Source: Capronia americana | Lineage: Eukaryota > Ascomycota > Eurotiomycetes > Chaetothyriales > Herpotrichiellaceae | Assembly (NCBI GenBank): GCA_016110215.1 | Contig: JADWQD010000006.1 | Span: 1,798,001 to 1,862,000 of the forward strand | Direction of reading: 5' to 3' | Length of the DNA: 64,000 bases | Shown: piece after piece, positions 11,029 to 19,761 of the stretch | Layout of the letters: each line of letters begins with the position of its first letter | How positions within the stretch are numbered: the first letter of the stretch is position 1 | The notes under the pieces: generated by a model | Seen by the model: the letters and a program-made list of their open reading frames with translations, nothing else | The model's database searches: none | Told to the model about the DNA's origin: nothing | Translations under genes and position numbers: made by a program

Positions 11029-12908
11029 ATGTTTCACGAAGGAGACTTGCAGAGCGGCATAGGACTGGCCCTCCAGCAGTCCAAGGCCGTTCTGTGTTTC
11101 GTTCACGGTGAGCCACACAGCATAGCCGGGGCTATCTCCGCTAATATGATCAGACGACACAGAAACGAGCGCTCAGTGGGAAGCTGTCTTAGGAGATGAG
11201 GCCGTAAGACTCCAGTGTCCCAGTTGCGAGGCATAGCTGATCTCCTGCCACAGATATCTCACGCCATCGCCGCCCAAGCCGTTGCCCTCCGACTTCAGGC
11301 AGCGTCCCCAGAAGCGGGCTTCATCACCCCGATTTGCACAATCAACAGCACGCCGGCCATCATTGTCATCAAGTAAGAGAGTATTTGGCAAACTGTTGAT
11401 TTGCAGGTTGACAAGAGCAGGGATGCCCAAGTCCAGACGAATCTTCAGGCTGCAGAAGTGTCAGTAGAGGAGTTGAAGTCAAGGCTCACGGCGGCATTCG
11501 ACACACACCAAGACCGACATGTCCAGGAAGCAGGGTACGTGCGATTGGATGTCCTCGTAAACGCGGCTAATTATCTATCAGTGAATCCCCTTCTACAGAA
11601 GCATCCGGCGTGGATCTCGAATACCTACACCTCCAACCACAACCGGGCCAGATGAGACTTCCCAACAATGCCTACGATGCTCTACGGAACCATACCCAGA
11701 AACTCCTCGACGAAGGCAAATCACATTCAGATGTGTTCGAGATACAGCTAAGGCTACTAAGCAATATCCCGATCTTCGAAGAAGAAGTGTCACACTTGCG
11801 AAAAGCTGGGTCGAAACGAGAACTCTCAGAATATGCAAGGTCGCGTCTACTGCGACTTCCAGCGGTTGGGCTGAAGATATCGGCTCAGACTAGAAATGCT
11901 CCGGCACCGTCTTCGCCAGTCCCTCAGCAATCGACCGCGCCGTCAAATCCAGCTGTCGCAGACCTGGCAGGAGAACGAGTGTATCCCACCTCAAACCGTG
12001 CAATACCAACACGGCAGTCACAATCGCACACGCCTCCACATCCTGCGCCTGCACCATCGCAATCTCCCCCGGTTTCCGAAACCGATGAAAAGCAAAAGGC
12101 CCAACGGCAGGAGTATATCCGCATGCAGCGCGACCGCGAACAGGCCGCACGAGCCGAGCGCGAACGGATAAAGGCCCAAATAAAAGCCGACCGCGAAGAA
12201 CGGCGCCGAGTGGACGAGCTTCGCAAACAAGGCTACCAATCCTCAGACACAGACCCGGGTTCAAGTTCTAAATACGTTCGCGCCGGCACTAAAGCACCTG
12301 CCAGTTCGGATGTGCGTGTCCAAGTCCGAACGTTCGATGGCTCGACTTTGCGCACGACACTCCCTGCGTCCTCAAGTATCACCGACAAGCTCCGCCCGTG
12401 GATCGACGAAGCCACGAATACAAACGTCCCTTATAACCTCAAGCTCATACTAACTCCGTTCCCCAACCGAACAATTGAAGCCGGCGAGGAAGATACTTCC
12501 CTCTCGGATCTGAGTATAATGGGAAGTTGCACCTTCGTCATGGTGCCGGTGAAGGGCTATGTGGAGAGTTATTCGACCGTTGCGGGCGGCTTGATGGGGC
12601 AGAATGGCCTATTAGGTGGTGTAGGCGGGATGGTGAGCGGGGGGTATAATCTCGTTAGTGGGACGGCCGGGTGGGTTTTAGGAGGCGTCAGGACGCTGTT
12701 GGGATATGGAGGACAGCAGGCTGGAACGACAGGCGCAGGTAGTAGCAGCACACCCGGTGCGGAAGAAGGTGCTGGAGGAGCCAAGAGCGTGCGAATTCGC
12801 ACTCTTGCGGACCAAAGGGCGGAAGAAGCGAAGAAGAATCAGCAGTTTTACAACGGCAATCAGTTGAACTTTGAGCCGAAGAAGGATGACGACGGGAAGA
12901 GGGACTGA
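11029..12908 (+). CDS. UBX-domain protein with N-terminal thioredoxin-like region (UBXN4/erasin-like)
   Basis: Five-exon model, 562 residues: 11029-11107, 11154-11203, 11254-11372, 11421-11534, 11582-12908, all with 46-50-nt introns. UBX proteins are adaptors for the AAA ATPase Cdc48/p97. Residues 1-115 form a UAS/thioredoxin-like region (MFHEGDLQSGIGLALQQSK, FVHDDTETSAQWEAVLGDEA, GFITPICTINSTPAIIVIK). About 170-290 is a Glu/Arg-rich coiled coil preceded by Pro/Ser linker. About 310-395 is the UBX beta-grasp fold (VRVQVRTFDGSTLRTTLPAS). After it comes a Gly-rich hydrophobic stretch (MGQNGLLGGVGGMVSGG, LVSGTAGWVLGGVRTLLGYG) that could insert as a membrane hairpin. That order matches ER-bound UBXN4/erasin, which acts in ER-associated degradation; the ER role is inferred. 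Intron 3 uses the second AG (11419-11420), because the first gives a premature stop. Confidence 0.85.
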
Positions 12909-13372
12909 TGGGCTTGAAAGGAACTTGAGTGCCGCGTTTGATAATTCCTCAACAGCCTTCCAACAACGCATACATACCAAGACGCTGAATCAAGACGGCA
13001 AATTCATAGCTACAGAACGGGTCAACTCAGCCAAACCTGGCCCTGTCTTTCCCATACCATGTCTTATCACCATATTACTTCCGGAGTCTGTTGACTCCCC
13101 TCTCAACCCGAGCCCAGGACTTCTCCCCTGACCGCTGAGTGAAGACTTGCATTCAACTCTCGGGCCGCTTCAATTCTCTATCGACCATGCACATGACCAC
13201 CCTCGCTGTAGAGACTCCGTGTAGATACTCGACCGTCTTGTCCGGTCCCATCGACAATTTCCCCAGCAGAACCTGTTCTCAATCTCACACAGAAAGTCTG
13301 GCTCAGCCGCTCTCGGCCCCAGAGCTAGAGCTAGACCTAGGCACATGCACATGCACATGCACATGCACAGGG
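12909..13372. other. intergenic between convergent genes
   Basis: Lies between the UBX gene and the Ser/Thr-rich gene. It includes the CACATG hexamer repeat (listed separately) and no supported gene. Confidence 0.5.
13341..13368 (+). repeat. (CACATG)n hexanucleotide microsatellite
   Basis: Over four perfect copies of a CACATG/CATGCA unit lie at the 3' flank of the Ser/Thr-rich gene, within a few bases of its stop codon. Confidence 0.85.
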
Positions 13373-14815
13373 TCAGGCGACGAGGACGGTATTCAATGTA
13401 CTCGCCTGAGGTGCCATGTGTCCGTCGCTTAACAAGGTCAGAACCACAGCCGTATGAATAACTAGCAGGGCGTCTGCTTCTGCCTCCGCGTCCGCCTCTA
13501 CACGACGTGCTCGATGAGCACCACCACCCTGCGAACTGTGGACAGTCACGGCGGGGGGTCCGAGTGTGCATGTGCTGGGTGTGGAGGTGCCGAATACGAT
13601 ACTGCATTCCGGGAGGATGGTGGAGATACTTGGAGTATGGGTTTGCGAAGGACTCGGGATTGTACCGGTACTGGTAGGTATAGTTGTACTTGAACTTCCG
13701 TGATTGACGGTAGCGGTAGCAGTAGGGGTTAGGGTGGGCACCTGTAGTGACTCGCCCTGGGACCCCTGGGAGGAGGACGAGGACGACGTCGAGCTTGTCG
13801 AGAGCACGGGTACCAGTGCTGACAGGCCGCTCGGACGAAGGGTGGCGGGCGATGCCGTCGCGATAACTGTCTTGACGACCGTGACGGTTCGCGTTGCAGT
13901 CGATCTAATATCTGGGCTTGAGCTTGTTGATCGCACCGCCGTACTCCACACTGGAGACATCGTCGAAACGCGTCCCCCAGCATTCGGAATTGGAAACACC
14001 GTGAACGATCCGATAGGGCCGTAACGTGTCTTTGTGTCCGTGTTGCTGCTTGCGCTTCTACCGGTGGTTGATTCTCCCATCGAGGGTATCTGCGTGGGAG
14101 GTGGTCCCGAGAATGTAATGTTGCTCGTCACATAGATTGTAGTCCGCAAACGAATTGTCGTGGTGGATGTAGCAGTGAGGACCGACGAAATACCAAAAGA
14201 AAACAGTGGCGGAGGTGGGGGCAGAGGCGATAGCGAAGACCCCTGAGCAGGTGGGATCGAGGTATTGCAGCAGGTCACGATCATGATCGAGTCGAGTTCA
14301 GGTTCTGCGTTGGTCTGGGTAGCCGAAGCTGAAATCCGGGGGCTTGTGAGCGTCGGGAAACGGACGTCCGTCGACGTACAACTGACGGTTTCGTTTCCTG
14401 ACTGCCAATCCTGTGAGTGACTTGGTCGAGAGCCATCCACTGTCAACGCCGGACTGACTTGGGGCCTCGTAGAAGAAGGGCTTTGACTCCTAGTGATAGT
14501 CCATTCCGTGTGAGTCGTCAGAGGTGGGATATACAAGGCTTTGGCAGGGATGACCTCCAACAGGTCATATCTGACGGTTTGTGGATCTGTGAGTGTCGAG
14601 ACTTCTCGGCCAGTCAAGGCATCAGTCGGCACGACCGCGAGTCGACTGCTCACAATATTTCGGGCCGTCGTACATTCGCCGAGGATAAGTATGCAGAATA
14701 GGCCACCTAGCAGAGATCTCTTTCCAGTCAAATGCGCAATGTGAGAGCGGTGCGTCTTGATAGCCGCACGGCGAAATAGGGAAACCGGGGTGGATAACAT
14801 AGAGTTCCTTCTCAA
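13373..14815 (-). CDS. Ser/Thr-rich secreted or membrane-anchored protein, unrecognised
   Basis: Single open frame of 480 residues. There is a basic N-terminus, then one hydrophobic segment (about residues 34-47, SLLGGLFCILILGE) that could be a signal anchor or an internal signal peptide. Most of the rest (about 100-430) is Ser/Thr/Pro-rich low complexity of the kind heavily O-glycosylated in fungal wall proteins. Near the C-terminus there is a basic/acidic patch (RRVEADAEAEADA), followed by a moderately hydrophobic segment and no clear GPI signal. The last 60 residues are less convincing, and a missed 3' intron is possible. No catalytic domain is recognised. Located next to another secreted-type gene in the same orientation. 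Confidence 0.5.
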   Translation of the reverse strand: MRRNSMLSTPVSLFRRAAIKTHRSHIAHLTGKRSLLGGLFCILILGECTTARNIVSSRLAVVPTDALTGREVSTLTDPQTVRYDLLEVIPAKALYIPPLTTHTEWTITRSQSPSSTRPQVSPALTVDGSRPSHSQDWQSGNETVSCTSTDVRFPTLTSPRISASATQTNAEPELDSIMIVTCCNTSIPPAQGSSLSPLPPPPPLFSFGISSVLTATSTTTIRLRTTIYVTSNITFSGPPPTQIPSMGESTTGRSASSNTDTKTRYGPIGSFTVFPIPNAGGRVSTMSPVWSTAVRSTSSSPDIRSTATRTVTVVKTVIATASPATLRPSGLSALVPVLSTSSTSSSSSSQGSQGESLQVPTLTPTATATVNHGSSSTTIPTSTGTIPSPSQTHTPSISTILPECSIVFGTSTPSTCTLGPPAVTVHSSQGGGAHRARRVEADAEAEADALLVIHTAVVLTLLSDGHMAPQASTLNTVLVA

Positions 14816-15239
14816 TCCACTTGACCTTGGGGATCCTTTACTGTGTCGTGTGGTTGTCGTCTCAAGAGGTTGGTGTCCTAGGATATTTTGATATAGAGTT
14901 TATCAAGATCTGAGGCGGAAGTGGGAAATGAGTCTTTGTACCTTGATGTTTGACATGCGAGAAAGAAGTGAGACACCAACAGGGGAGGATTCTTTATGCA
15001 CACATGCGACCCGTCACTCGTGCAATCAATGGGTCATGTGTTTTGCCTCTGAAAACCCACCGTCAGTGTCTCGGTGGTCATGGTGAAGACGTACAACGGG
15101 TGACTCAAACGGTTCTGTGATCAGGAAAGCTTAAGCAATGTCATTGAGCTCAACGCCAAAATGTGACCTTCATATGACTGCTAAGATCGACAACTAAGTG
15201 TCAACGATCTCCGGACGCACTTCCATATGTCCTTCAGCT
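14816..15239. other. intergenic, no supported gene
   Basis: Upstream flank of the Ser/Thr-rich gene and 3' flank of the small secreted-protein gene. Nothing else is recognisable. Confidence 0.5.
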
Positions 15240-15737
15240 TCATATGAATAAGAGGAGTGCAAGACAGAGCGTTCCACCCAGCGCAAACCAATTCGCCAGA
15301 TCGATCTGCATTCCACTATTTGCATACACGACGACTGTCCCAGGCTGGCTGCCACTGCTGCCTCCCCCATTTCCATCACCAGACTGTCCACAACCAGGAG
15401 GGCCTCCTTGATACGGATCGCCTGGCGGGCCCCAGGTGTAATAATAGCCGGTCCACTGAGCACAATCGACTCTGAAACCTTGATCATTCCAGCAGCATTG
15501 CCGCTTGTCGAGTGGACTCTGTGGTAAAGGCGCAATGGTGATAAGAGCTGACAATGGGGCTTGCGATCTGACTGTGGTTGGTTCTGAGGTCGCTGTCCAA
15601 AAAGTCGTCGGGATGACCGAAGTGACTGTCGCTGTTGTTGTCGTCGGTGCCAAGAGTTCTTCCGTTTGAATCGGTAGTGGAGTGATGGCAAAACCGAAGA
15701 CAGTCTGTACAAACAGAAAGATTGCGAGCCAGCCCAT
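15240..15737 (-). CDS. small secreted Ser/Thr-rich protein with Kex2-like site and Cys-containing C-terminal part
   Basis: 165 residues from the Met at 15737; the open frame extends further upstream, but only this Met is followed by a signal peptide (MGWLAIFLFVQTVFGFA). Residues 18-75 are Thr/Ser/Pro-rich. A dibasic Lys-Arg at 78-79 (PLDKR) is a candidate Kex2 processing site. Right after it comes QCCWNDQGFRVDCAQW, with Cys81, 82 and 92, then a Tyr/Pro/Gly-rich stretch with Cys116 and a Gly/Ser linker. The last 16 residues are hydrophobic (WFALGGTLCLALLLFI) after a small-residue region, which could be a GPI-anchor signal or a membrane anchor. No family is recognised. Likely an extracellular or wall protein; any signalling or effector role would be guesswork. 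Confidence 0.65.
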   Translation of the reverse strand: MGWLAIFLFVQTVFGFAITPLPIQTEELLAPTTTTATVTSVIPTTFWTATSEPTTVRSQAPLSALITIAPLPQSPLDKRQCCWNDQGFRVDCAQWTGYYYTWGPPGDPYQGGPPGCGQSGDGNGGGSSGSQPGTVVVYANSGMQIDLANWFALGGTLCLALLLFI

Positions 15738-16334
15738 CTTGTTTGCGGTGAAGATGTTGCAAGTCGAAAGCCGAGGGAGGGAGCTTGAGCTCAGGTATAA
15801 TAGAGGTCGGGAGCTTTCTGTCACCTGAGCTCTGAGTGGTTCTGGAAATTTGGAGCTGCATGCCCAGTGACATAGTCGTGGAATGATTTGTGCGACTCGG
15901 ACGGCTTCTCGGGCATCAATTGAGAATCGGACCACTGAGTCGAGTTCCCCGTTCATGGTACCTGCTTCTGCGTGGCAGATGTCGGTGAGCGCAAGGCGGC
16001 CCGGCGTGGCTAGCTCTGATTGGCGGCCTGAAAAGCTTTCGCTTGCGCCCAAAGCTGCATCTCGGACCATTCTCAACTCCACATTGGCTCAATCCAGGTG
16101 ACCAGAAGCTCGAAAGAGGGGAGATTGTGACATGGTAGAGTGGGAATGCAGAAACCGGGAGGTGTTTGAACGTTGTCTCGTCGGACTTGCATTCACCACA
16201 GGCGTCATCTCAACACGCTGAACTGGCGCCCAAGCTTGAGCGCCGAGTGCCTCGACGATTTGGCGATCCTGGACATGGCTTCATTTCAACCTTTGAAAGG
16301 GAGAAACTCTCCAGCAAAGCTCACTTGTGTTTTG
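15738..16334. other. intergenic, no supported gene
   Basis: Promoter side of the small secreted-protein gene and 3' flank of the next minus-strand gene. The upstream extension of the open frame to 16082 shows no protein-like features. Confidence 0.45.
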
Positions 16335-17117
16335 TCATGTCATAGGTATGTCATCATCCTGAGGCTGTGGCGGCTCACTCGTGATGAGCGAATCACCAAG
16401 GATCTCGAGCGTCCTCTTGTATATTCTTGACAGCGCAAGAGAAACCGACATGGATTGCTCATCCTCGTCGTCCTCGTCCGCCCCGACCATTTCATTATCA
16501 TCATCGTCCGTGTCAGTTTCCGTGATATCCTGTACAGTTGCGGCATGGCCACTGGATGAGGCTGCATTAACAGCCGCAATTCGCGTTTCTTCGATCAGCG
16601 ACTTGATTCGGACCTTTTCTGTCACCGACACCAGAGGTCTGGTTGACGAAGTGCCGCCATTCTGCGCAGTTTGTAATAGACTGGCAAACCCCTGGTCAAT
16701 CTTGCTCGTCAGAGGGAACACGGAGGTCGAGAAAGGAAAGGCCTGGAGATAAGAGCAAGCAAGTCCAGCGAGTTGTAGCAGATATGGGATCTGGATGGCT
16801 GGTGTGCCACTGATCCAAACAACGTCTACCAGGGGGTCGACGTCTGCGACGAACTGATCGTATGTAGTGTAGCCAGGGGTGTCATCGTTTTGCAGACCTT
16901 CGTCGGTAAACTTCTTCGCGTATCTTCTTGTGATGTTCAGGATGTGATTATCTAGGTAGATAATTAGCGCAATCTCTTTCTGCGAGCCTGGCTGAAGGCG
17001 GTGCGTTCGAGGAGTTGGCAGACGCGAGGCCCGACTCGTCGTAGACAGATTGCTCGGCGTCGGTGAGGCAGCAGAGGCAGGGGGTGTAGGGAGGGCCTGA
17101 GGCTGCGAGGAAGCCAT
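16335..17117 (-). CDS. conserved-looking protein of unknown function
   Basis: Single exon, 260 residues from the Met at 17117 (MASSQPQALPTPP). There is a Pro/Ser/Thr-rich N-terminus (1-45). A well-structured middle follows (about 47-190), with GSQKEIALIIYLDNHILNITRR, YDQFVADVDPLVDVVWISGT and IPYLLQLAGLACSYLQAFPF, a pattern of amphipathic helices. An acidic patch DTDDDDNEMVGADEDDEDE (about 210-230) and a final helix precede the end. The ordered middle looks evolutionarily constrained, but I do not recognise the family and assign no function. The acidic patch and lack of signal or membrane segments suggest a nuclear or cytosolic protein. Divergent from LRA2, separated by 645 bp. Confidence 0.65.
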   Translation of the reverse strand: MASSQPQALPTPPASAASPTPSNLSTTSRASRLPTPRTHRLQPGSQKEIALIIYLDNHILNITRRYAKKFTDEGLQNDDTPGYTTYDQFVADVDPLVDVVWISGTPAIQIPYLLQLAGLACSYLQAFPFSTSVFPLTSKIDQGFASLLQTAQNGGTSSTRPLVSVTEKVRIKSLIEETRIAAVNAASSSGHAATVQDITETDTDDDDNEMVGADEDDEDEQSMSVSLALSRIYKRTLEILGDSLITSEPPQPQDDDIPMT

Positions 17118-17762
17118 AATTGAGTGATGGCCGGCTGTACAAGCGTGCAGTCTGTTTCGCCAAGGTGTGTTGTTCTTCGACAAAGATCAACTCGGAGCAT
17201 ACAACATCAAGCCAGATCAGCCCCAGGAGGAGGCATCCCGTCCTCTGGATATCCTGACGACGGCGAGACGTTGGCCAAGATAGTGGAGTGACTGGAATGT
17301 GAATGATGCCTGAGAGCAGCGGCGTGACGCGGTTCAAATGACGCGTGGATGTACAGCCAGCATCCTCACACCCTCATCTTCCAGGGATTCTTTCTTTTTC
17401 ACGGTACTCGTACCACGGGGGTACTTCTCCGTTCATGGACATGACAGGACTCGCAGGCTTCAGGACCTCTCCCAGGGACCTGCGTATCCAGACAACTAAA
17501 GTGCGGGGAGATGCAGCCCATCCAGGCTTATGGATCAGTTTCCCGTGGTGAGAATGAGTTCACTTCTTGTAACATTGGCCCGAAACGCCGAGGCCAGCGT
17601 GCTAACTCCCTCGACTGTCTGTGACAGTATGACATGAGTGGCTTTCTTTACAGCATCGAAGCTACTACTAACCTTCTCTGTTTTGATTCGAATCATGCTT
17701 CTTCTCTGAGTTCTTGTTTCTCTGCGGAATTGAGCGGCATCCTTACCCAAGAAGAAATCAGC
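17118..17762. promoter_or_regulatory. divergent promoter of the unknown gene and LRA2
   Basis: 645 bp between outward-facing starts. It contains one CCAGACA site (17488-17494), like those in the LRA3 promoter. Nothing else is distinctive. Confidence 0.4.
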
Positions 17763-18842
17763 ATGGCTTCGCAAAGCGACGACAACAACTCCCAACGCTT
17801 GCCTATAGTTGACTCGCATATCCACCTTTACGCCGCTTCACACATCCCTTCCTTGAGCTGGACGACTGACCTCCCGAAAGATCACCGCTTGAACAAACAG
17901 AACTCCGTGGACCAGTACCGAGCAGCTACCGCACGACACTCCAGCCGTCTTCTGGGCTTCGTGTTTCTCGAAACAGATCGCAAGTCAGGCCTGGAAGAGA
18001 CTCAGTGGACTGACGCTCTCGAGGAAGTGGACTTCCTGCTTAGAATCGCACGGGGCACGCCACGTGAAGGGGAAGGCCACCATCCCGACGATGGCAAGCT
18101 GGTTCTCGGAATCGTACCGTGGGCGCCCGTTCCGGCTGGCAAAAGGGAACTGGCGACATACGTGCAACGAGCTCGACAGCATGCGGGGGACGAATGGAGT
18201 CTGATCAAAGGCTTTCGGTACCTAGTCCAGGACAAACCCGCTGGCGTCATGCTCGACCCGCGGTTCATCGAGGGGTTGCGGTGGCTAGGGACTCAAAATC
18301 TTACCTTCGATTTGGGCGTCGATGCCCGGTCGGGAGGACTCAGTCAACTCGAGGAGGCTTGCGAAATGATGGACCAGGTCTACCCCATCGGCGGCTCAGA
18401 CAGAGTCAGAATCATCATCAACCACTTCTGCAAGCCCAACTTACGACTCCCCACCGATGAAGCGCTAGGAGAACATCCAGACTTTGCCAAATGGTCCAAG
18501 TGCATCGGGCGGATGGCAAGTCATCAGCATACGTACATGAAACTGTCGGGCATGTTCTCCGAACTCCCAGAGCAAGAGGAGAACAACCCAATAGACATTC
18601 CAGTATTGGCGGCACGCACGAAGCCTTGGGTCGACCTCGTGTTCGAGGCCTTTGGCCCTTCACGAATCATGTTCGGCTCAGACTGGCCGGTTTGCAATGT
18701 CGGGGGTCCGGGCACCGCGAAGTCATGGGATCATTGGCACGATCTCGTACAGGCGATTCTCACGGCACAAAATCTGACGTGGGATGAGAAAGCGCGGATA
18801 TGGTCAGGCACGGCCGTGGAAGCATACAATATCCGCCTATAA
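17763..18842 (+). CDS. LRA2: L-rhamnono-gamma-lactonase (amidohydrolase 2 family)
   Basis: Single exon, 359 residues from the Met at 17763. The open frame runs upstream to 17634, but MASQSDDNNSQ directly precedes the conserved start. Amidohydrolase-fold (COG3618-type) enzyme: metal-binding HxH in IVDSHIHLY (His19, His21), a His in IINHFCKPN and the terminal metal Asp in IMFGSDWPVCNVGG, with LIKGFRYLVQDKP in the middle. In fungi this family includes LRA2/LraB, which opens L-rhamnono-1,4-lactone to L-rhamnonate, the second step of the oxidative rhamnose pathway. The assignment is strengthened by the L-rhamnose dehydrogenase that ends 79 bp away on the other strand and by the dehydratase 11 kb downstream. 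Convergent overlap of transcripts with LRA1 is likely. Confidence 0.85.
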   Translation: MASQSDDNNSQRLPIVDSHIHLYAASHIPSLSWTTDLPKDHRLNKQNSVDQYRAATARHSSRLLGFVFLETDRKSGLEETQWTDALEEVDFLLRIARGTPREGEGHHPDDGKLVLGIVPWAPVPAGKRELATYVQRARQHAGDEWSLIKGFRYLVQDKPAGVMLDPRFIEGLRWLGTQNLTFDLGVDARSGGLSQLEEACEMMDQVYPIGGSDRVRIIINHFCKPNLRLPTDEALGEHPDFAKWSKCIGRMASHQHTYMKLSGMFSELPEQEENNPIDIPVLAARTKPWVDLVFEAFGPSRIMFGSDWPVCNVGGPGTAKSWDHWHDLVQAILTAQNLTWDEKARIWSGTAVEAYNIRL

Positions 18843-18921
18843 ACAATCACTACTAGACTCGGAACGCAGGTACTTTTGGCTTTTGGAGAAATCCTTCCAT
18901 GAGCTTTGCATGTCGGTTCGG

Positions 18922-19761
18922 TCACTGAAAGTTTACGAACGCACCGCCATCGACTAGAATCGCTGCGCCAGTAACATAGCCGCTCAACTCCCCATGAGCC
19001 AGAAACAGCGCCGGCCCCGCCAGATCATCCGGCTGGCCTAGCCTTCCCAGGGGGATCCGCCCCTCCATGTACTTCTTCTTGTCACTCCCATCCTTCAAGT
19101 CCTCGTCATTCAGCTGCGTGCGGATCGTTCCCGGAAGAAGCGCATTACACCGGATGTTATAACGCCCCAATGCCGTGGCGGTCGACTGCATAAGACTCAA
19201 GATCCCAGCCTTGGTAGGCGTATAGTGGCATTGCTGCGCTCCTCCGACCAGCGCCGAAATGCTTGAAATGCCGATAATGCTACCCCCCTGGGGTGTTTGT
19301 TGGGTCATCTGCCGCGCGGCGGCCTGGACCGCAAAGAAGGCGCCTGACAAATTGGTATCCAGATGGCTATGGTACAGCTCGGGAGAGATGTCCAGGAATT
19401 CCTCAAACTTGCAGATCCCGGCGTTGGAGACGAAGGTGTCGAGTCTCCCGAATCTGGCCACCGTTTGCTCGACGAGGGATTGACCTGTCTCGGGGAGTGA
19501 GATGTCTCCCGGCACGGTCAACAGCGGCACATCCTCGAGGTTGTGTAACGCCGTCGACGATGACCTGGCTTTTATGGCGTCGAACGCGTCCGTGCGAAGT
19601 GATGTGAGAAGCTGTTCCTCGTCTTTGTTGTGTGACGCAAGGTAATTTATTGCAACTTTGGCGCCATGTGACAGGAAGAGGATCGTGATCGCTCGTCCTA
19701 TCCCTGTGAGCCCGCCCGTGATTGCGCAGACCTGCCCGACGAGGAGCGGCGGGAGGGTCAT
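18922..19761 (-). CDS. LRA1: L-rhamnose 1-dehydrogenase (short-chain dehydrogenase)
   Basis: Single exon, 279 residues from the Met at 19761 (MTLPPLLVGQ). Classical SDR: cofactor motif TGGLTGIG (residues 15-22), VSNAG (111-115), active-site Ser in GISSISALVG (about 166-167) and Tyr180-x3-Lys184 in HYTPTKAG. Long stretches match what I know of the yeast L-rhamnose dehydrogenase LRA1 (RhaDH): GDISLPETG, IIGISSISALVGGA, YTPTKAGILSLMQSTA, YMEGRIPLGR and the C-terminal VDGGAFVNFQ. It oxidises L-rhamnose to L-rhamnono-lactone with NAD(P)+, the first step of the oxidative pathway; the lactone is the substrate of the neighbouring LRA2. Upstream in-frame codons to 19935 lack family resemblance. Confidence 0.9.
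   Translation of the reverse strand: MTLPPLLVGQVCAITGGLTGIGRAITILFLSHGAKVAINYLASHNKDEEQLLTSLRTDAFDAIKARSSSTALHNLEDVPLLTVPGDISLPETGQSLVEQTVARFGRLDTFVSNAGICKFEEFLDISPELYHSHLDTNLSGAFFAVQAAARQMTQQTPQGGSIIGISSISALVGGAQQCHYTPTKAGILSLMQSTATALGRYNIRCNALLPGTIRTQLNDEDLKDGSDKKKYMEGRIPLGRLGQPDDLAGPALFLAHGELSGYVTGAAILVDGGAFVNFQ

Noticed and set aside
936..18842. Functional link between the lactonase-fold protein at 936 and the rhamnose lactonase
   Set aside because: The folds differ (beta-propeller versus amidohydrolase) and the genes are 16 kb apart with unrelated genes between.
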